Assembly: GCA_945904955.1 (NCBI GenBank)
Contig: CAMDPO010000007.1
Coordinates: forward strand, 1 to 64,000
DNA: 64,000 bases
Reading direction: 5' to 3'
Source of the DNA: Rhizobium sp. Q54
GTDB taxonomy: Bacteria; Pseudomonadota; Alphaproteobacteria; UBA2966; CAIVPW01
Shown piece by piece: positions 53,776 through 62,482 of this stretch. A program made the translations under genes and the position numbers. The notes beneath the pieces are model-generated. The model was not told the DNA's origin and searched no databases. It worked only from the letters and a program-made list of their open reading frames with translations. The stretch's first letter is position 1; each line of letters starts with the position of its first letter.

Positions 53776-55026
53776 TTAGGCCCACATCTTCAGGGTGTTG
53801 AACTTCGTGCCGCTGAGGACCTTCTCGGATTCCTTGTAGCCAAGGAACTCCTCGATGAGGGTCGCGTACACGCGGCGGAAGTCGGTGGTGTACTGCAGGT
53901 TGTCGTCCAGCACGAGGTTGGTGAGCGACATCTTCTCGCCGTAGATGCCACCCTTGACGCCGCCGCCGACGATGAACGCAACGTTGCCTGCGCCGTGGTC
54001 GGTGCCGAGGCTCGTGTTCTCCGGAACGCGCCGGCCGAACTCCGAGTGGATCAGCATGGCAACGTCGTTCTCCTTACCCATGCGCTTCATCTCTTGATAG
54101 AAGCCCCACACGGCGTCGGAGTTGTACTGCACCTGGCGGTCGTGCGGGCTCTGCTGGTTGACGTGGGTGTCGAACAAGCTGCCACGCAGCGGCACGTAGT
54201 AGATGCGCGCCGGGAAGTCGCCTTCGATCAGCGCAGCGACGCGGTCGAGGTCGCGCAGGTTGAGGTCCGGGTTGCGCGTGCGGCCGTACTTGGCCCACGC
54301 CTCACCGACCAACGCGGAGGCATCACGAGCGCTCTTGGTGACGTCCAAGAGGTACTTGTGGGTGTCGCCGACGGCGACCTGGTCCTTGTCGATGTTCTGC
54401 AGGACCGCGCGCTGCTGGTAGTAGAAGTCGCGCGCGAAGGTGTTCGGATCCATGAACACCACCGGCACGTGCTTGTTGGCGCGCACCGCCAGCGTCTGGC
54501 TGGTCGATACGTTGACGAGGAAGTTCGCCTTGCCGGTCGGCTCGATGGCGTCGGCGGTGCGGGCGACCCAACCGAACGGCTCGCCCGAATTCGGCGCGCC
54601 GGTGTGCCAGTAGCTGATCGACGAGAAGTGCGAGAACGACGGCTGCTCATAGCCGACGCCCTGGACGATGCCGAGCTTGCCCTCGTCCCACAGGCGCTTG
54701 AAGCCAACCATCGACTTCTGCAGGCCGTGCATGCCATCGCCGAGCGGCAGCGTGTCCTTCTCCTTGTAGGCGAGGGTCGGGCGCTGACGGTACAGAGCGT
54801 CGTCACCGTACGGCACGACCGTCGAGAGACCGTCGTAGCCGCCGAACCACTCGAACACGACCAGGATCTTGCCCGGCGTGGCAGCGACGGCTTCCGCCAT
54901 GCCACCGAACACGGGCGGCAGCGGAGCGAGACCGGCGCCGAGGCTAAAGCCGACGCCACCAGCCCCGATCGCCAGTGCCTGCCGGCGAGAGACGCCAGCA
55001 TCACAGCAAAGATTGTTCATACGCAT
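53776..55026 (-). CDS. Tat-exported DUF1501 protein
   Basis: The 416-residue protein has a Tat signal (SRRQALAIGAGGVGFSLGAG) and the DUF1501 sulfatase-like fold. Segments include ILVVFEWFGGYDGLSTVVPYGDDALYRQRP, SFSHFSSISYWHTG and EFGRRVPENTSLGTDHGAGNVAFIVGGGV, whose Asp/His residues resemble alkaline-phosphatase metal ligands. DUF1501 genes almost always pair with DUF1800 genes, as here, where the partner lies 27 bp upstream. The function is unproven. Confidence 0.9.
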   Translation of the reverse strand: MRMNNLCCDAGVSRRQALAIGAGGVGFSLGAGLAPLPPVFGGMAEAVAATPGKILVVFEWFGGYDGLSTVVPYGDDALYRQRPTLAYKEKDTLPLGDGMHGLQKSMVGFKRLWDEGKLGIVQGVGYEQPSFSHFSSISYWHTGAPNSGEPFGWVARTADAIEPTGKANFLVNVSTSQTLAVRANKHVPVVFMDPNTFARDFYYQQRAVLQNIDKDQVAVGDTHKYLLDVTKSARDASALVGEAWAKYGRTRNPDLNLRDLDRVAALIEGDFPARIYYVPLRGSLFDTHVNQQSPHDRQVQYNSDAVWGFYQEMKRMGKENDVAMLIHSEFGRRVPENTSLGTDHGAGNVAFIVGGGVKGGIYGEKMSLTNLVLDDNLQYTTDFRRVYATLIEEFLGYKESEKVLSGTKFNTLKMWA

Positions 55027-55053
55027 TGTTGAATCCTCTTCTGGGCTGGGTCG

Positions 55054-56907
55054 CTAGTTGATCTGGTATTCCGGCGTGCTCATGATCATGTGCGTGAGCA
55101 TGCGCAGCGGGCTTTCCATGTAGGTCGTCGCCCGACTGATGTCCTTGGTGCCGAGCTCGGTGTTCAGGAACGCGACCATCGATCCACGCGTTGTGCTCGA
55201 CACGGGGATGCGCAGGAAGCGGCCCATCAGGTAATCGACCGCCTCATCGGTGGTCTTCACGCCGGCGTCCACGACCATCTTGCTGAGGTCGACGCGCGCA
55301 GCGCCACGCGGCGTCGGGATCAGCTTGCGATAGGCGAGCTCCCACGCGTAGTAGCCGGAGACGCGGGTGTTGAAGAGCTCATCGCGCTCCTTCGCCACCA
55401 TGTCGAAGGCGCCCATCATGCCGGGGTCGGCAAGCGCAGTGGCCTGGGTAAAGTCCTGGCCCTGGCGCAGGCGCGCACCGATCTGGCCGTCACCACCGGT
55501 AGCGGTCAGCAGGTTCGGGGCACGGAAGCCGGAGATGTCCGGGAACAGGAAGTCGCGCGCGACGTTGCCGCGTTCCAGGATCAGCGCCGGGGTCACCCAC
55601 GACTTGCCCTGGGCCCAGCCAGCCACGGACGGCGGGTTGAGCAGGTGCTGGCCGAGAGCGACGGTGATGCTGTTGAAGTCCGGGATGCCGGGAACGTCTT
55701 CGGCGCCCAGCTGCTTCAGCATGGTAACGACGTGCTCGACGGGGCCCTTGATGTGCGAGCCGTACGAGGCCGCGCTGTAGAAGTCCTTCGACAGGAACAT
55801 TGCCTGCAGCAGCGGCTTCATCTCGTAGTTGCTGTCGCGCAGGATCTTGCCGAGCTGGGCCTGATACTCCGGCGACAGATCGTCGCGCACGAAGAAGCGA
55901 TAGGTCTTGCCCGCGATGTAATTCGCGGTGACCGGCTGCTCCATGATGATCTTGAGCACGTCGACGCCGTTGAAGTTGCCGGTACGGCCAAGGAACGTCT
56001 TCACGCCGTCGTCGTGCTTGTCCTTGTCGACGACGAAGTCGAGGTTGTCGAAGTTCCAGCCGGTGAAGGCGCGGGCGGCTTCGCGGACGTCCTTCTCGAT
56101 GTAGTTGCCGACGCCCATGGTGAAGAGCTCCATCACCTCACGAGCGAAGTTCTCGTTGGCGGCGCCCTTAACGTTCACGCCAGCGTCGAGGTAGTAGAGC
56201 ATCGCCGGGTTCTGGGCGACGGCGACGGCCAGCTGCGAGAAGTTGCCGGTGGCGTACTTCTCGAACATGTCGATCTGCTGAACCATCTTGCGATAGTCGC
56301 GGACCTTGCCCTCGGCAGTGGCGAAGTGGCCGTGCCAGAACAGCGCCATCTTCTCTTCGAGCGGGTGCGAGGTGTCGAGCATGCGCTCGGCCCACCAGTA
56401 GCCGACGCGACGGGTCTCGAGGTCGGTGGCGCGCAGCCAGAAGAAGAAGCGATCGGACGTCGGCTGGACGGCGCGGTTGCCTTCCGGCTTGTTCATCACG
56501 CCGATGTTGCCGCCGTCCTTGAGCGCCTTGTCGGTCGCCGCCGGGCGGCTGTCCGGGAAGTAGGTCAGGGACGGGTCCCAGAAGCCCGACTCTTCGAACG
56601 GCTTGAGCTTCGGGTTCGGGGTGGTCTCGTAAAAGACCAGCGAGCGGACGGCGCGGTCCGGAGTCATCGCGGCGAGGCGCGCGATCTCTTCCGGGGTGCC
56701 GCTGAAGCCGGCGCGCGACAACAGGTGCGCTGCGCGGTCGTAATTCCAGTCGGCCGCGGTGATGGGCGACATGTCGCCCTTCCAGTTGGCCGGACCCGGG
56801 CTGAACGCGCCCAGTCCCGCTGGACCGGCGGACATCGCCGCTCCGGTCACGGCGATGGCCATGGCCGCCCCCGCGAGGGCGGCAATGCCGCGCTTGCGAA
56901 TCGTCAT
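55054..56907 (-). CDS. Exported DUF1800 protein
   Basis: The 617-residue protein has a signal peptide (MTIRKRGIAALAGAAMAIAVTG) and the DUF1800 core: AAHLLSRAGFSGTPEEIARLA, WWAERMLDTSHPLEEKMALFWHGHFAT, NENFAREVMELFTMGVGNYIEKDVREAARAFTGW. It is the upstream partner of DUF1501 in one operon. The ATG at 56907 follows a GGGAGGT site; in-frame residues further up are spurious. Its periplasmic role is unknown. The neighbouring cytochromes and NosR-like protein suggest a redox setting. Confidence 0.9.
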   Translation of the reverse strand: MTIRKRGIAALAGAAMAIAVTGAAMSAGPAGLGAFSPGPANWKGDMSPITAADWNYDRAAHLLSRAGFSGTPEEIARLAAMTPDRAVRSLVFYETTPNPKLKPFEESGFWDPSLTYFPDSRPAATDKALKDGGNIGVMNKPEGNRAVQPTSDRFFFWLRATDLETRRVGYWWAERMLDTSHPLEEKMALFWHGHFATAEGKVRDYRKMVQQIDMFEKYATGNFSQLAVAVAQNPAMLYYLDAGVNVKGAANENFAREVMELFTMGVGNYIEKDVREAARAFTGWNFDNLDFVVDKDKHDDGVKTFLGRTGNFNGVDVLKIIMEQPVTANYIAGKTYRFFVRDDLSPEYQAQLGKILRDSNYEMKPLLQAMFLSKDFYSAASYGSHIKGPVEHVVTMLKQLGAEDVPGIPDFNSITVALGQHLLNPPSVAGWAQGKSWVTPALILERGNVARDFLFPDISGFRAPNLLTATGGDGQIGARLRQGQDFTQATALADPGMMGAFDMVAKERDELFNTRVSGYYAWELAYRKLIPTPRGAARVDLSKMVVDAGVKTTDEAVDYLMGRFLRIPVSSTTRGSMVAFLNTELGTKDISRATTYMESPLRMLTHMIMSTPEYQIN

Positions 56908-57070
56908 AGTGAGGTACCTCCCAGAAAATTCTGTGGCCGGAATGTGCTTGGGCTCGGGGAGGGGTTTCACCTATACGAAGCATAGGCCTGGAAAGCCGCC
57001 GCTGGGGCCGGACTCCGGGCGGTTGCGGCCGGGCCGGCGGTCGGCCGATTCCGCTGAAAAGCTGCCTATT

Positions 57071-59131
57071 TCACGCCGCAGGAGCGTTGATTAGCTCGAC
57101 GCGGGCCTGGCGCCGCTTGGCTCTTTGGACCAGGGGCGGGCAGACGGCTTCGTCGTGGTAGGCGACCTGGCAGTCGAGGCACTGCAGGCACTCGTTCATG
57201 TCGATGGCGCCCGTTGGCGCGATCGCGCCAACCGGGCAGTGCGTCTCGCAGATGCGGCACTCCGACCCGCATTGGGACCGCCGTCGCAGCCACCGCACCA
57301 TGCGCAGGCGCCCCATCACGGCGAGGGACGCGCCCAGGGGACACAGGAAGCGACAATAGAAGCGCTCGACGAACAGGCCGATCAGCAATAGCCCCGCCGC
57401 ATAGAGCACGTAGGGTGCCTCGCGCGCGAACTTGACGCTGATGGCAATCTTGAATGGTTCGACCTCGGCCGCGCTGTGCGACAGCGCCGGCGCGACGAAC
57501 ACCAGCACGATGATGACGATGGCAACGAGGTACTTCACGGCCCACAGCCGCTCGTGCACCGCGCGCGGGACGCGCACCTGCGGCACGCGCAGTGCGGTGG
57601 CGACGCGGTTGGACAGCTCCTGCAGCGCGCCGAACGGGCACAGCCAGCCGCAATAGACGCCCCGCCCGACCAGCAGCAGCGTGAGACCGGTGTAGGCGCA
57701 CAGCACCAATACAATCGGATCGAGCAGCAAGGTCGAGAGCGGCGTGCCGGTGAACGGCGCCTGCAAGAACGCGAGGACGTTGACGACGGACAACTGCCCG
57801 CCGGCCCACCAGCCAAGCCAGACGAGCGTCACGGTCAGGACGGCAACGCGCGTCCAGGCGTAGACGGCCGGCCGCCGCACGAGCGCATCCTGGAACACGA
57901 ACACGGCGGTGACCGCCGCCAGGAGCGCCAGCAGAATGACGATGTCGGTGCGCTTGTGCTGCCACGCCTCGACCCACGCCGGGGGCGGTTCGGGCGGCGG
58001 CAGGAGAATGTGTTCGGCGGGCAGCGTGTAGGGGACGCTGAACGGCACCGACAGAGCGGCGCCGTTCGCTGTGCGGCCGGCGACATCCACGACCAGCCGC
58101 CACGGCGACAAGGAATCGATCCCGGCGGACGGCGGCAGGAAGACGAGCGCCGCGTCGAGTTCGTCGAGCTCGGCACCGCCGCCGACGGCGCGCAGGGCGC
58201 GCAACATGGACGGCACAATGCGCACGGTGGTGCCGCCCTGGACGATCGACACGACTTCCTCAAAGAACCCGGTCGGCAGCCGAGCGCGCTCGGTGCTGGC
58301 GTACGGATACTGGCCGACGCTGGCGATCCAGACGGTGAGTCCGCCCTCGCCCTGGCGATCCATCGCCTCGTTGAAACGCTGAAGGCCGACGATGTTGGCG
58401 CCGATCGCCGGCGGCGTCAGCAGCGCCACGGAGATGTCGAGAAACGGCGCCGCCGAGTCGCGGGGTTCGTGCACCGGCGCGCCACCAACCCCTGCAAACG
58501 CGCGCACGACGTCGGCGTAGGACGCGCGCAGCGTGATGAGCGCGCCGCTGCGGCGCAGCTCGTCGGTGCTGGCCGTGGCGACGCGGGCGCGATCGAGGGT
58601 GGGCACGAGCACGTCGGCCTTCGGCAGGCGTTCGGAAGAGACGACCCGCGCCGCCGACTGCATGCCGCTCTTCATGAGACGCGCGCTGGTCGTCGCGCCC
58701 TTGACCTGGTCGGGGCGCACGGCGCGCCAATCGTTGAGGGTTGCCGCCGCGAACCCAGCAATGAAGGTCTCCATCACCCCGCGGCTGACGCCGCGGTTCA
58801 AGATCGACTCGTGCTCCTCGAGCAGCGCCGCGCCGGTGATGCGCCCATCCAGCGCGATGCCACCGATGAGATCGAAGGCCGTGCCGGAATATCCGGTGGC
58901 ATTGACGGTGTCGCGCGTCGAGAAGATGTAGCCCGCCAGTGCACCGCCGATGCGCACCGGCAAAGCAGGCGGTGTTCCTTCCGCGTCACCGACGTCTTCG
59001 GCGCCGGGAAATACTTGCTCGATCAGCGCCGGTGTCAGGCGCGCGCGCAGACCACCGATGTCAGCGGCACGCGCCGGCGACACCGCGGCGAGCAGCAGCA
59101 ACGCAACGAGCAGTGCGCGGCGACGAAACAT
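57071..59131 (-). CDS. NosR/NirI-like flavin and iron-sulfur membrane protein
   Basis: The 686-residue protein has a signal sequence and then a periplasmic FMN-binding domain (residues 60-170). That domain contains the ApbE acceptor motif DQVKGAT, placing the flavin on Thr147. A beta-rich region follows, then about six transmembrane helices from residue 385, and cytoplasmic iron-sulfur sites: YCGWLCPFGA and CRFLCPLGA pairs, then CGSECRICETHCP and CLQCLDC. NosR feeds electrons to nitrous oxide reductase, but no nosZ, nosD or nosL is in the window, so another periplasmic acceptor is likely. It lies between a DUF1800 gene and a divergent cytochrome. Start ATG 59131. Confidence 0.9.
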   Translation of the reverse strand: MFRRRALLVALLLLAAVSPARAADIGGLRARLTPALIEQVFPGAEDVGDAEGTPPALPVRIGGALAGYIFSTRDTVNATGYSGTAFDLIGGIALDGRITGAALLEEHESILNRGVSRGVMETFIAGFAAATLNDWRAVRPDQVKGATTSARLMKSGMQSAARVVSSERLPKADVLVPTLDRARVATASTDELRRSGALITLRASYADVVRAFAGVGGAPVHEPRDSAAPFLDISVALLTPPAIGANIVGLQRFNEAMDRQGEGGLTVWIASVGQYPYASTERARLPTGFFEEVVSIVQGGTTVRIVPSMLRALRAVGGGAELDELDAALVFLPPSAGIDSLSPWRLVVDVAGRTANGAALSVPFSVPYTLPAEHILLPPPEPPPAWVEAWQHKRTDIVILLALLAAVTAVFVFQDALVRRPAVYAWTRVAVLTVTLVWLGWWAGGQLSVVNVLAFLQAPFTGTPLSTLLLDPIVLVLCAYTGLTLLLVGRGVYCGWLCPFGALQELSNRVATALRVPQVRVPRAVHERLWAVKYLVAIVIIVLVFVAPALSHSAAEVEPFKIAISVKFAREAPYVLYAAGLLLIGLFVERFYCRFLCPLGASLAVMGRLRMVRWLRRRSQCGSECRICETHCPVGAIAPTGAIDMNECLQCLDCQVAYHDEAVCPPLVQRAKRRQARVELINAPAA

Positions 59132-59166
59132 GGCGTCCCCTTTCCGCGCAGAGTAGCGTAGCCGCC

Positions 59167-59586
59167 ATGCGAAGGCTGACTTTGCCGCTGGCGGCGGCCG
59201 CAGCGGCGTGGCTCTCCGGCGCGACGGTACCGTCCGCGCAGTTCTTTGGCATGGATCCGGGCGAAGTCCTGTTCGGCGAATGCCGCGACTGCCACAACTT
59301 TGCGGAAGGTGCGGGGCCGGGGCGCAAGGCGCCAAATCTGTGGGGCGTCTTTGGCCGCACCGCCGGAACCGTGCCGGGCTGGGACTACACGCCGGAGCTC
59401 AAGGGCTCCGGCATCGTGTGGACCGAGACGACCATGGACAAGTGGTTGCGCAATCCGGGCGCCGTGGTGCCAGGCACCAAGATGGACTTCCAGGTGCCGA
59501 ACGACGAGCAGCGCGAACTCGTGCTCGAGTACATCCGGAACGCCGACCTGGCGGGCTACGTGCGCGCCATTCAGGGCTTGAAGTAA
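59167..59586 (+). CDS. Periplasmic class I c-type cytochrome (copy 2)
   Basis: The 139-residue protein has a signal peptide (cleavage near residue 24), one heme site CRDCH (39-43), PNLWGVFGRTAG and the probable axial Met in VVPGTKMDF. It aligns along its length with the cytochrome at 53272-53664 (shared PNLWG, VWTE, DKWLRNP/DRWLQNP, VPG-xM). It is divergent from the NosR-like gene with 35 bp between starts, so the two probably share regulation and exchange electrons. Confidence 0.92.
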   Translation: MRRLTLPLAAAAAAWLSGATVPSAQFFGMDPGEVLFGECRDCHNFAEGAGPGRKAPNLWGVFGRTAGTVPGWDYTPELKGSGIVWTETTMDKWLRNPGAVVPGTKMDFQVPNDEQRELVLEYIRNADLAGYVRAIQGLK

Positions 59587-59597
59587 CGCCCTCGGGC

Positions 59598-59697
59598 GTC
59601 ATTGCGAGCGCAGCGAAGCAATCCAGGCTTTGTTCTTGTTCCTCGGCTGCGACGGAACCCTTGGATTGCCGCGCTCGCTACGCTCGCTCGCAATGAC
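59598..59697. repeat. GTCATTGCGAGCG inverted-repeat element, 100 bp
   Basis: GTCATTGCGAGCG (59598-59610) pairs with CGCTCGCAATGAC (59685-59697), and GCAATCCA (59618-59625) pairs with TGGATTGC (59662-59669). It is an extended version of the repeat at 2695-2735 and also lies between convergent genes. Confidence 0.8.
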
Positions 59698-59708
59698 ACT
59701 CGAACGAA

Positions 59709-59733
59709 AAAGGCCGCCCGAGGGGCGGCCTTT
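59709..59733. terminator. Bidirectional terminator between cytochrome and stator operon
   Basis: AAAGGCCGCCC, a 3-nt loop and GGGCGGCCTTT form an 11-bp stem. AAAAA precedes it and TTTCCGTTT follows on the plus strand, so it can act in both directions for the convergent genes. Confidence 0.9.
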
Positions 59734-59756
59734 CCGTTTCAGAAATGCAGCGTACT

Positions 59757-60359
59757 TCAGTTCGCGCCGGCGGTGAAATCCTTGTCGGGCAGCGTGACGT
59801 TCTGCAGAGCGCCGAGCCTCAAGACCTGATCCTCGACGCGCAACTCGGTCGGATCGGTATAGCCGGTGTCGGTGCGATCCATCTGCTGCAACTGCGCCAG
59901 CTGCTGGTCGTCCGTGCCGCGATCCTGCTCTTCCTCGTCATACATCTCGGCAGTGCCACCGACCTCTTGGCCGTTGGTGATCATGTCGAGGGCGTTCTGG
60001 ATGCCGGTCTCGAGCGGCTGCGTGTACGGCAGGCGGTAGGCGCGCGGCACGCCGTTCGGCACGTTGTTCTTGTCGAGCGCTTCCACCCACATGTAGACGG
60101 CACCCGCCTGGTTCATCAGCTTGTCGGGCTCGTTGACCTTGGCCCACAGCAGCTGGAACTTTTCAGGCAGGCGATCTTTCACCGGCCAGCCCATCAAGTC
60201 GATCATCGAGTAGTACGAGATGACGAAGAAGGCCGAGGTGACGACGATCGCCGTAGCCTTGACCCACCACGCCCAGCGCGGCGCGATGTTCAGGCTGAGC
60301 AGCAGGACGGCCATGATCACGTAGGCCGCGAGAACTCCGATGAAACCGAGGGACAACAT
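59757..60359 (-). CDS. Two-helix membrane protein of the stator-like operon
   Basis: The 200-residue protein has two N-terminal transmembrane helices (about 4-24 and 32-56). A hydrophilic part of 140 residues follows, with a helical segment (PEKFQLLWAKVNEPDKLMNQAGAVYMWVEAL) and an acidic Gln/Asp-rich stretch (YDEEEQDRGTDDQQLAQLQQMD). I do not recognise a family. Its ATG lies 5 bp after the stop of the TolR-like gene, so it is the third member of the operon and probably part of the complex. Confidence 0.78.
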   Translation of the reverse strand: MLSLGFIGVLAAYVIMAVLLLSLNIAPRWAWWVKATAIVVTSAFFVISYYSMIDLMGWPVKDRLPEKFQLLWAKVNEPDKLMNQAGAVYMWVEALDKNNVPNGVPRAYRLPYTQPLETGIQNALDMITNGQEVGGTAEMYDEEEQDRGTDDQQLAQLQQMDRTDTGYTDPTELRVEDQVLRLGALQNVTLPDKDFTAGAN

Positions 60360-60364
60360 GGCGC

Positions 60365-60982
60365 TCAGGCTCCCTTCCTGGAGCGCACAAGGGTCTTGGG
60401 CCGGCGGTTGACGTCGGCGATGGCTCCCTTTTCGTCCATCGTGAAGCGGACGGCGGTGAGCTCCTGACCCTTATGGTCGAGGTGCAGCGTCGTGTAGAAC
60501 ACGAGCGAGACCTCTGGATTCAGCTTTTCCACCTTCAGCTCGACCGGCACGTCTTCGGTGCCGTTGGCGAGATAGTGGTGGACGTTGATGACGTACTCGC
60601 CCGGCACGATGCCGCGGATCGTCACCGTTTCCTGGTTGAGCGGGTTCGAAATCTTGTTGTTCCCGAGGGCGATGGTGTCGCGGTAGTTGCCGCGATCGTC
60701 GCGATCGAGGTGCATCAGCCCGGCTTCCTTGACGTGGTACCAGACAACGCCGCCGTTCGGATCTTCGACGTAGAGATCGACATCGTCCGCGTGGTTGTCC
60801 GGCCACTTCATGGTGATGAGCACTTCGGCCTTCGGGTCGATCTTGCCCGACTGCGCCGTCGGATTGATCAACATGAAGGCGATCAAGAACATGAAGGTGA
60901 AGCTCAACAGGGCATTAAAGAGCATGTCCTGGAACGGATAGAAGACTTCACCCTCGTAGAAGAAGCCGTCGGATGACTTCAT
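60365..60982 (-). CDS. TolR/ExbD-like stator subunit with DUF2135-like domain (copy 2)
   Basis: The 205-residue protein has the same N-terminal membrane helix as the 39068-39673 product, with YPFQDMLFNALLSF and the putative proton-path Asp19. The periplasmic domain follows (KWPDNHADDVDLYVEDP, LMHLDRDDRGNYRD, NPLNQETVTIRG, PGEYVINVHHYLANG). The C-terminus is basic (RRPKTLVRSRKGA). It sits 33 bp after the channel gene, the order seen for TolQ-TolR and ExbB-ExbD. The unusual feature is the periplasmic domain: standard ExbD/TolR domains are replaced by a beta domain like that of YfaP/DUF2135 proteins. Confidence 0.82.
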   Translation of the reverse strand: MKSSDGFFYEGEVFYPFQDMLFNALLSFTFMFLIAFMLINPTAQSGKIDPKAEVLITMKWPDNHADDVDLYVEDPNGGVVWYHVKEAGLMHLDRDDRGNYRDTIALGNNKISNPLNQETVTIRGIVPGEYVINVHHYLANGTEDVPVELKVEKLNPEVSLVFYTTLHLDHKGQELTAVRFTMDEKGAIADVNRRPKTLVRSRKGA

Positions 60983-61015
60983 GACGCGCCCCGCGTGCCT
61001 AGACGGATGTGACTG

Positions 61016-61810
61016 CTACGCGGCTTCGCTCTGGAGCGCCGGCACCACGTACATGTCGGTCGTCTCGGCGATCAGGGAGTGCAGTTCGATCGTGCCGATC
61101 TCGAGGAAGTAGTACTGCAGCTTCAGCACGATCGAGCCGATCAGCGCGGTGAGGGTCACCGACAACGCGGTGGCCATACCGACCGACATGTCGGACATCG
61201 CGGCGCGCAGGGTCAGCGGATCGAAGCTGTCGATGCCGCGGATGGGCCCCAGCATCAGCATGAAGCCGATGACGGTGCCGACCAGGCCGATCTTGGGCAG
61301 GGCGTCGACGATGAACACGCCGACCTGCAAGCGGGCGCGCAGAGAGTCGGCCATCGCGTGCATGAGGAGCGAGTGATCGAGCGGCTCGCCGCTCGGATTG
61401 CGCGCCTTGACGATGACGTTGCGGACGTGATCGGTCAGCGCACCGGCAGGCAACACCGCTCCGTCGCCAGAGGTGACGTCGCCGTTCTCGTTGATGCGGA
61501 AGTTGGTGGGGTTCTTGCGGATCGTGCGCGCGACGCGGCGGGCAACGTTGAGTTCACGCGACACTGCAACCGTCGAGAAGCCGCAGTGGATGGTGGCGCC
61601 GATGAACACCAGCGTCACCAAGCTGGACAGATACGTGCGGTCGGATGCGACCATGTCGTGGAAGAGGCCGACCTGGAAGATCGCGAACAGCGCCACGACG
61701 ATGAGCGACGCGACGATCAGCCAACGCAGCAACAGCATGTAGTCACGCAGCTCGAAGGGCGTGACGATGACTCGCGGCCCCGGACCGCCGGTAAGTTCAG
61801 AAGTGCTCAT
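61016..61810 (-). CDS. MotA/TolQ/ExbB-type proton channel protein
   Basis: The 264-residue protein has four predicted helices, at about 26-50, 58-80, 160-185 and 200-232. The last two carry the family core KIGLVGTVIGFMLMLGPI and MSVGMATALSVTLTALIGSIV, matching the pore-lining helices of ExbB, TolQ and MotA. A cytoplasmic stretch of about 75 residues separates the pairs. The canonical ExbB has three helices. The ATG at 61810 (MSTSELTGG) is preferred over an in-frame upstream start at 61870. It leads the three-gene operon. No tonB, tolB, pal or flagellar gene is present. Confidence 0.88.
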   Translation of the reverse strand: MSTSELTGGPGPRVIVTPFELRDYMLLLRWLIVASLIVVALFAIFQVGLFHDMVASDRTYLSSLVTLVFIGATIHCGFSTVAVSRELNVARRVARTIRKNPTNFRINENGDVTSGDGAVLPAGALTDHVRNVIVKARNPSGEPLDHSLLMHAMADSLRARLQVGVFIVDALPKIGLVGTVIGFMLMLGPIRGIDSFDPLTLRAAMSDMSVGMATALSVTLTALIGSIVLKLQYYFLEIGTIELHSLIAETTDMYVVPALQSEAA

Positions 61811-61881
61811 GGAATTTTGCCCACCCAAGTGCTGCGCGGATTCGAAGGCCCGCGCCCGTACCCCGCCCAAAACTAATGGAC

Positions 61882-61911
61882 ACCATAGTGTGGAAGCTCA
61901 CACTGAATCAA
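61882..61911 (-). promoter_or_regulatory. Promoter with internal operator-like dyad for the stator operon
   Basis: On the minus strand TTGATT (61911-61906), 18 bp and TATGGT (61887-61882) form a sigma-70-like promoter. An AGTGTG, six bases, CACACT dyad (61887-61904) fills the spacer, where a repressor would block polymerase. It lies about 70 bp before the channel gene ATG. Confidence 0.45.
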
Positions 61912-61960
61912 GCGGCCCTTACCGCGCGGGAACCCTTGTGATCCGCGGATTTCCGTGTTC

Positions 61961-62482
61961 TCAGCGCAAGCGTTGCCGGTACTCCCACGGCAAGATGAAC
62001 GGGCCCTGCCAGGCCCCCACGCCGGCCACGTCGGCGACCTTTTCGGCGGCGACGTAATCCATCGTCTGCTCGCGCACGGCCAGTGCCATGCCACGCCGCA
62101 CCAGCAAATCGGCGATGTCCTTGCCGTTGATGATGCAGGTGCCCCACGGCGTGCCACGCCGGCGCGGATCGGGGTCTTCGCGTGGGGTGCACGCGACCGG
62201 CCCGCCCTCATCGAACAGGATCTTTTCCATCTCGCGGTAGGCGACGGCGCCGCACGACCACGGCTTGCCGTTCAAGAAGCAGCTTTGGTCCTGCTCCAGC
62301 GCGTCGATCCCGAAAAGGTGAAAGCGCCGTCCGTTCACGTACAGGACGTCGGTGTCGATTATCTGGGCGTTGCCGACGACGTTCTTTTCGTCGGCGTCAG
62401 GCACGGGCGCCACGGCCTGCGCCGGCGCACTACCCGCGCTCAGACAGACGATCAGTGCCGCAGCAGTGTTCGTTCGCCACAT
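61961..62482 (-). CDS. Secreted SNase-fold protein with altered active site
   Basis: The 173-residue protein has a signal peptide (cleavage after AQA, residue 22) and the Cys-containing thermonuclease-like fold common in Alphaproteobacteria (FGIDALEQDQSCFLNGKPWSCGAVAYREM, NGKDIADLLVRRGMALAV). The first catalytic Arg of the VRLxGIDAPE motif is His here (FHLFGIDALE). The DRYGR Arg loop is replaced by DPRRRGTPWGTC. Nuclease activity is therefore doubtful. It is a second, separate SNase-fold protein from that at 28272-29057. It stands alone between the methionine salvage genes and the stator operon. Confidence 0.8.
   Translation of the reverse strand: MWRTNTAAALIVCLSAGSAPAQAVAPVPDADEKNVVGNAQIIDTDVLYVNGRRFHLFGIDALEQDQSCFLNGKPWSCGAVAYREMEKILFDEGGPVACTPREDPDPRRRGTPWGTCIINGKDIADLLVRRGMALAVREQTMDYVAAEKVADVAGVGAWQGPFILPWEYRQRLR

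Noticed and set aside
55090..56985. A 631-codon open frame on the plus strand
   Set aside because: It is antisense to the DUF1800 gene, which has a signal peptide, a ribosome site and clear family blocks; the opposite frame has none.
57071..59131. Evidence for denitrification from the NosR-like protein
   Set aside because: No nosZ, nosD, nosF, nosY, nosL or other denitrification gene is in the window, so NosR homology alone does not support that pathway.
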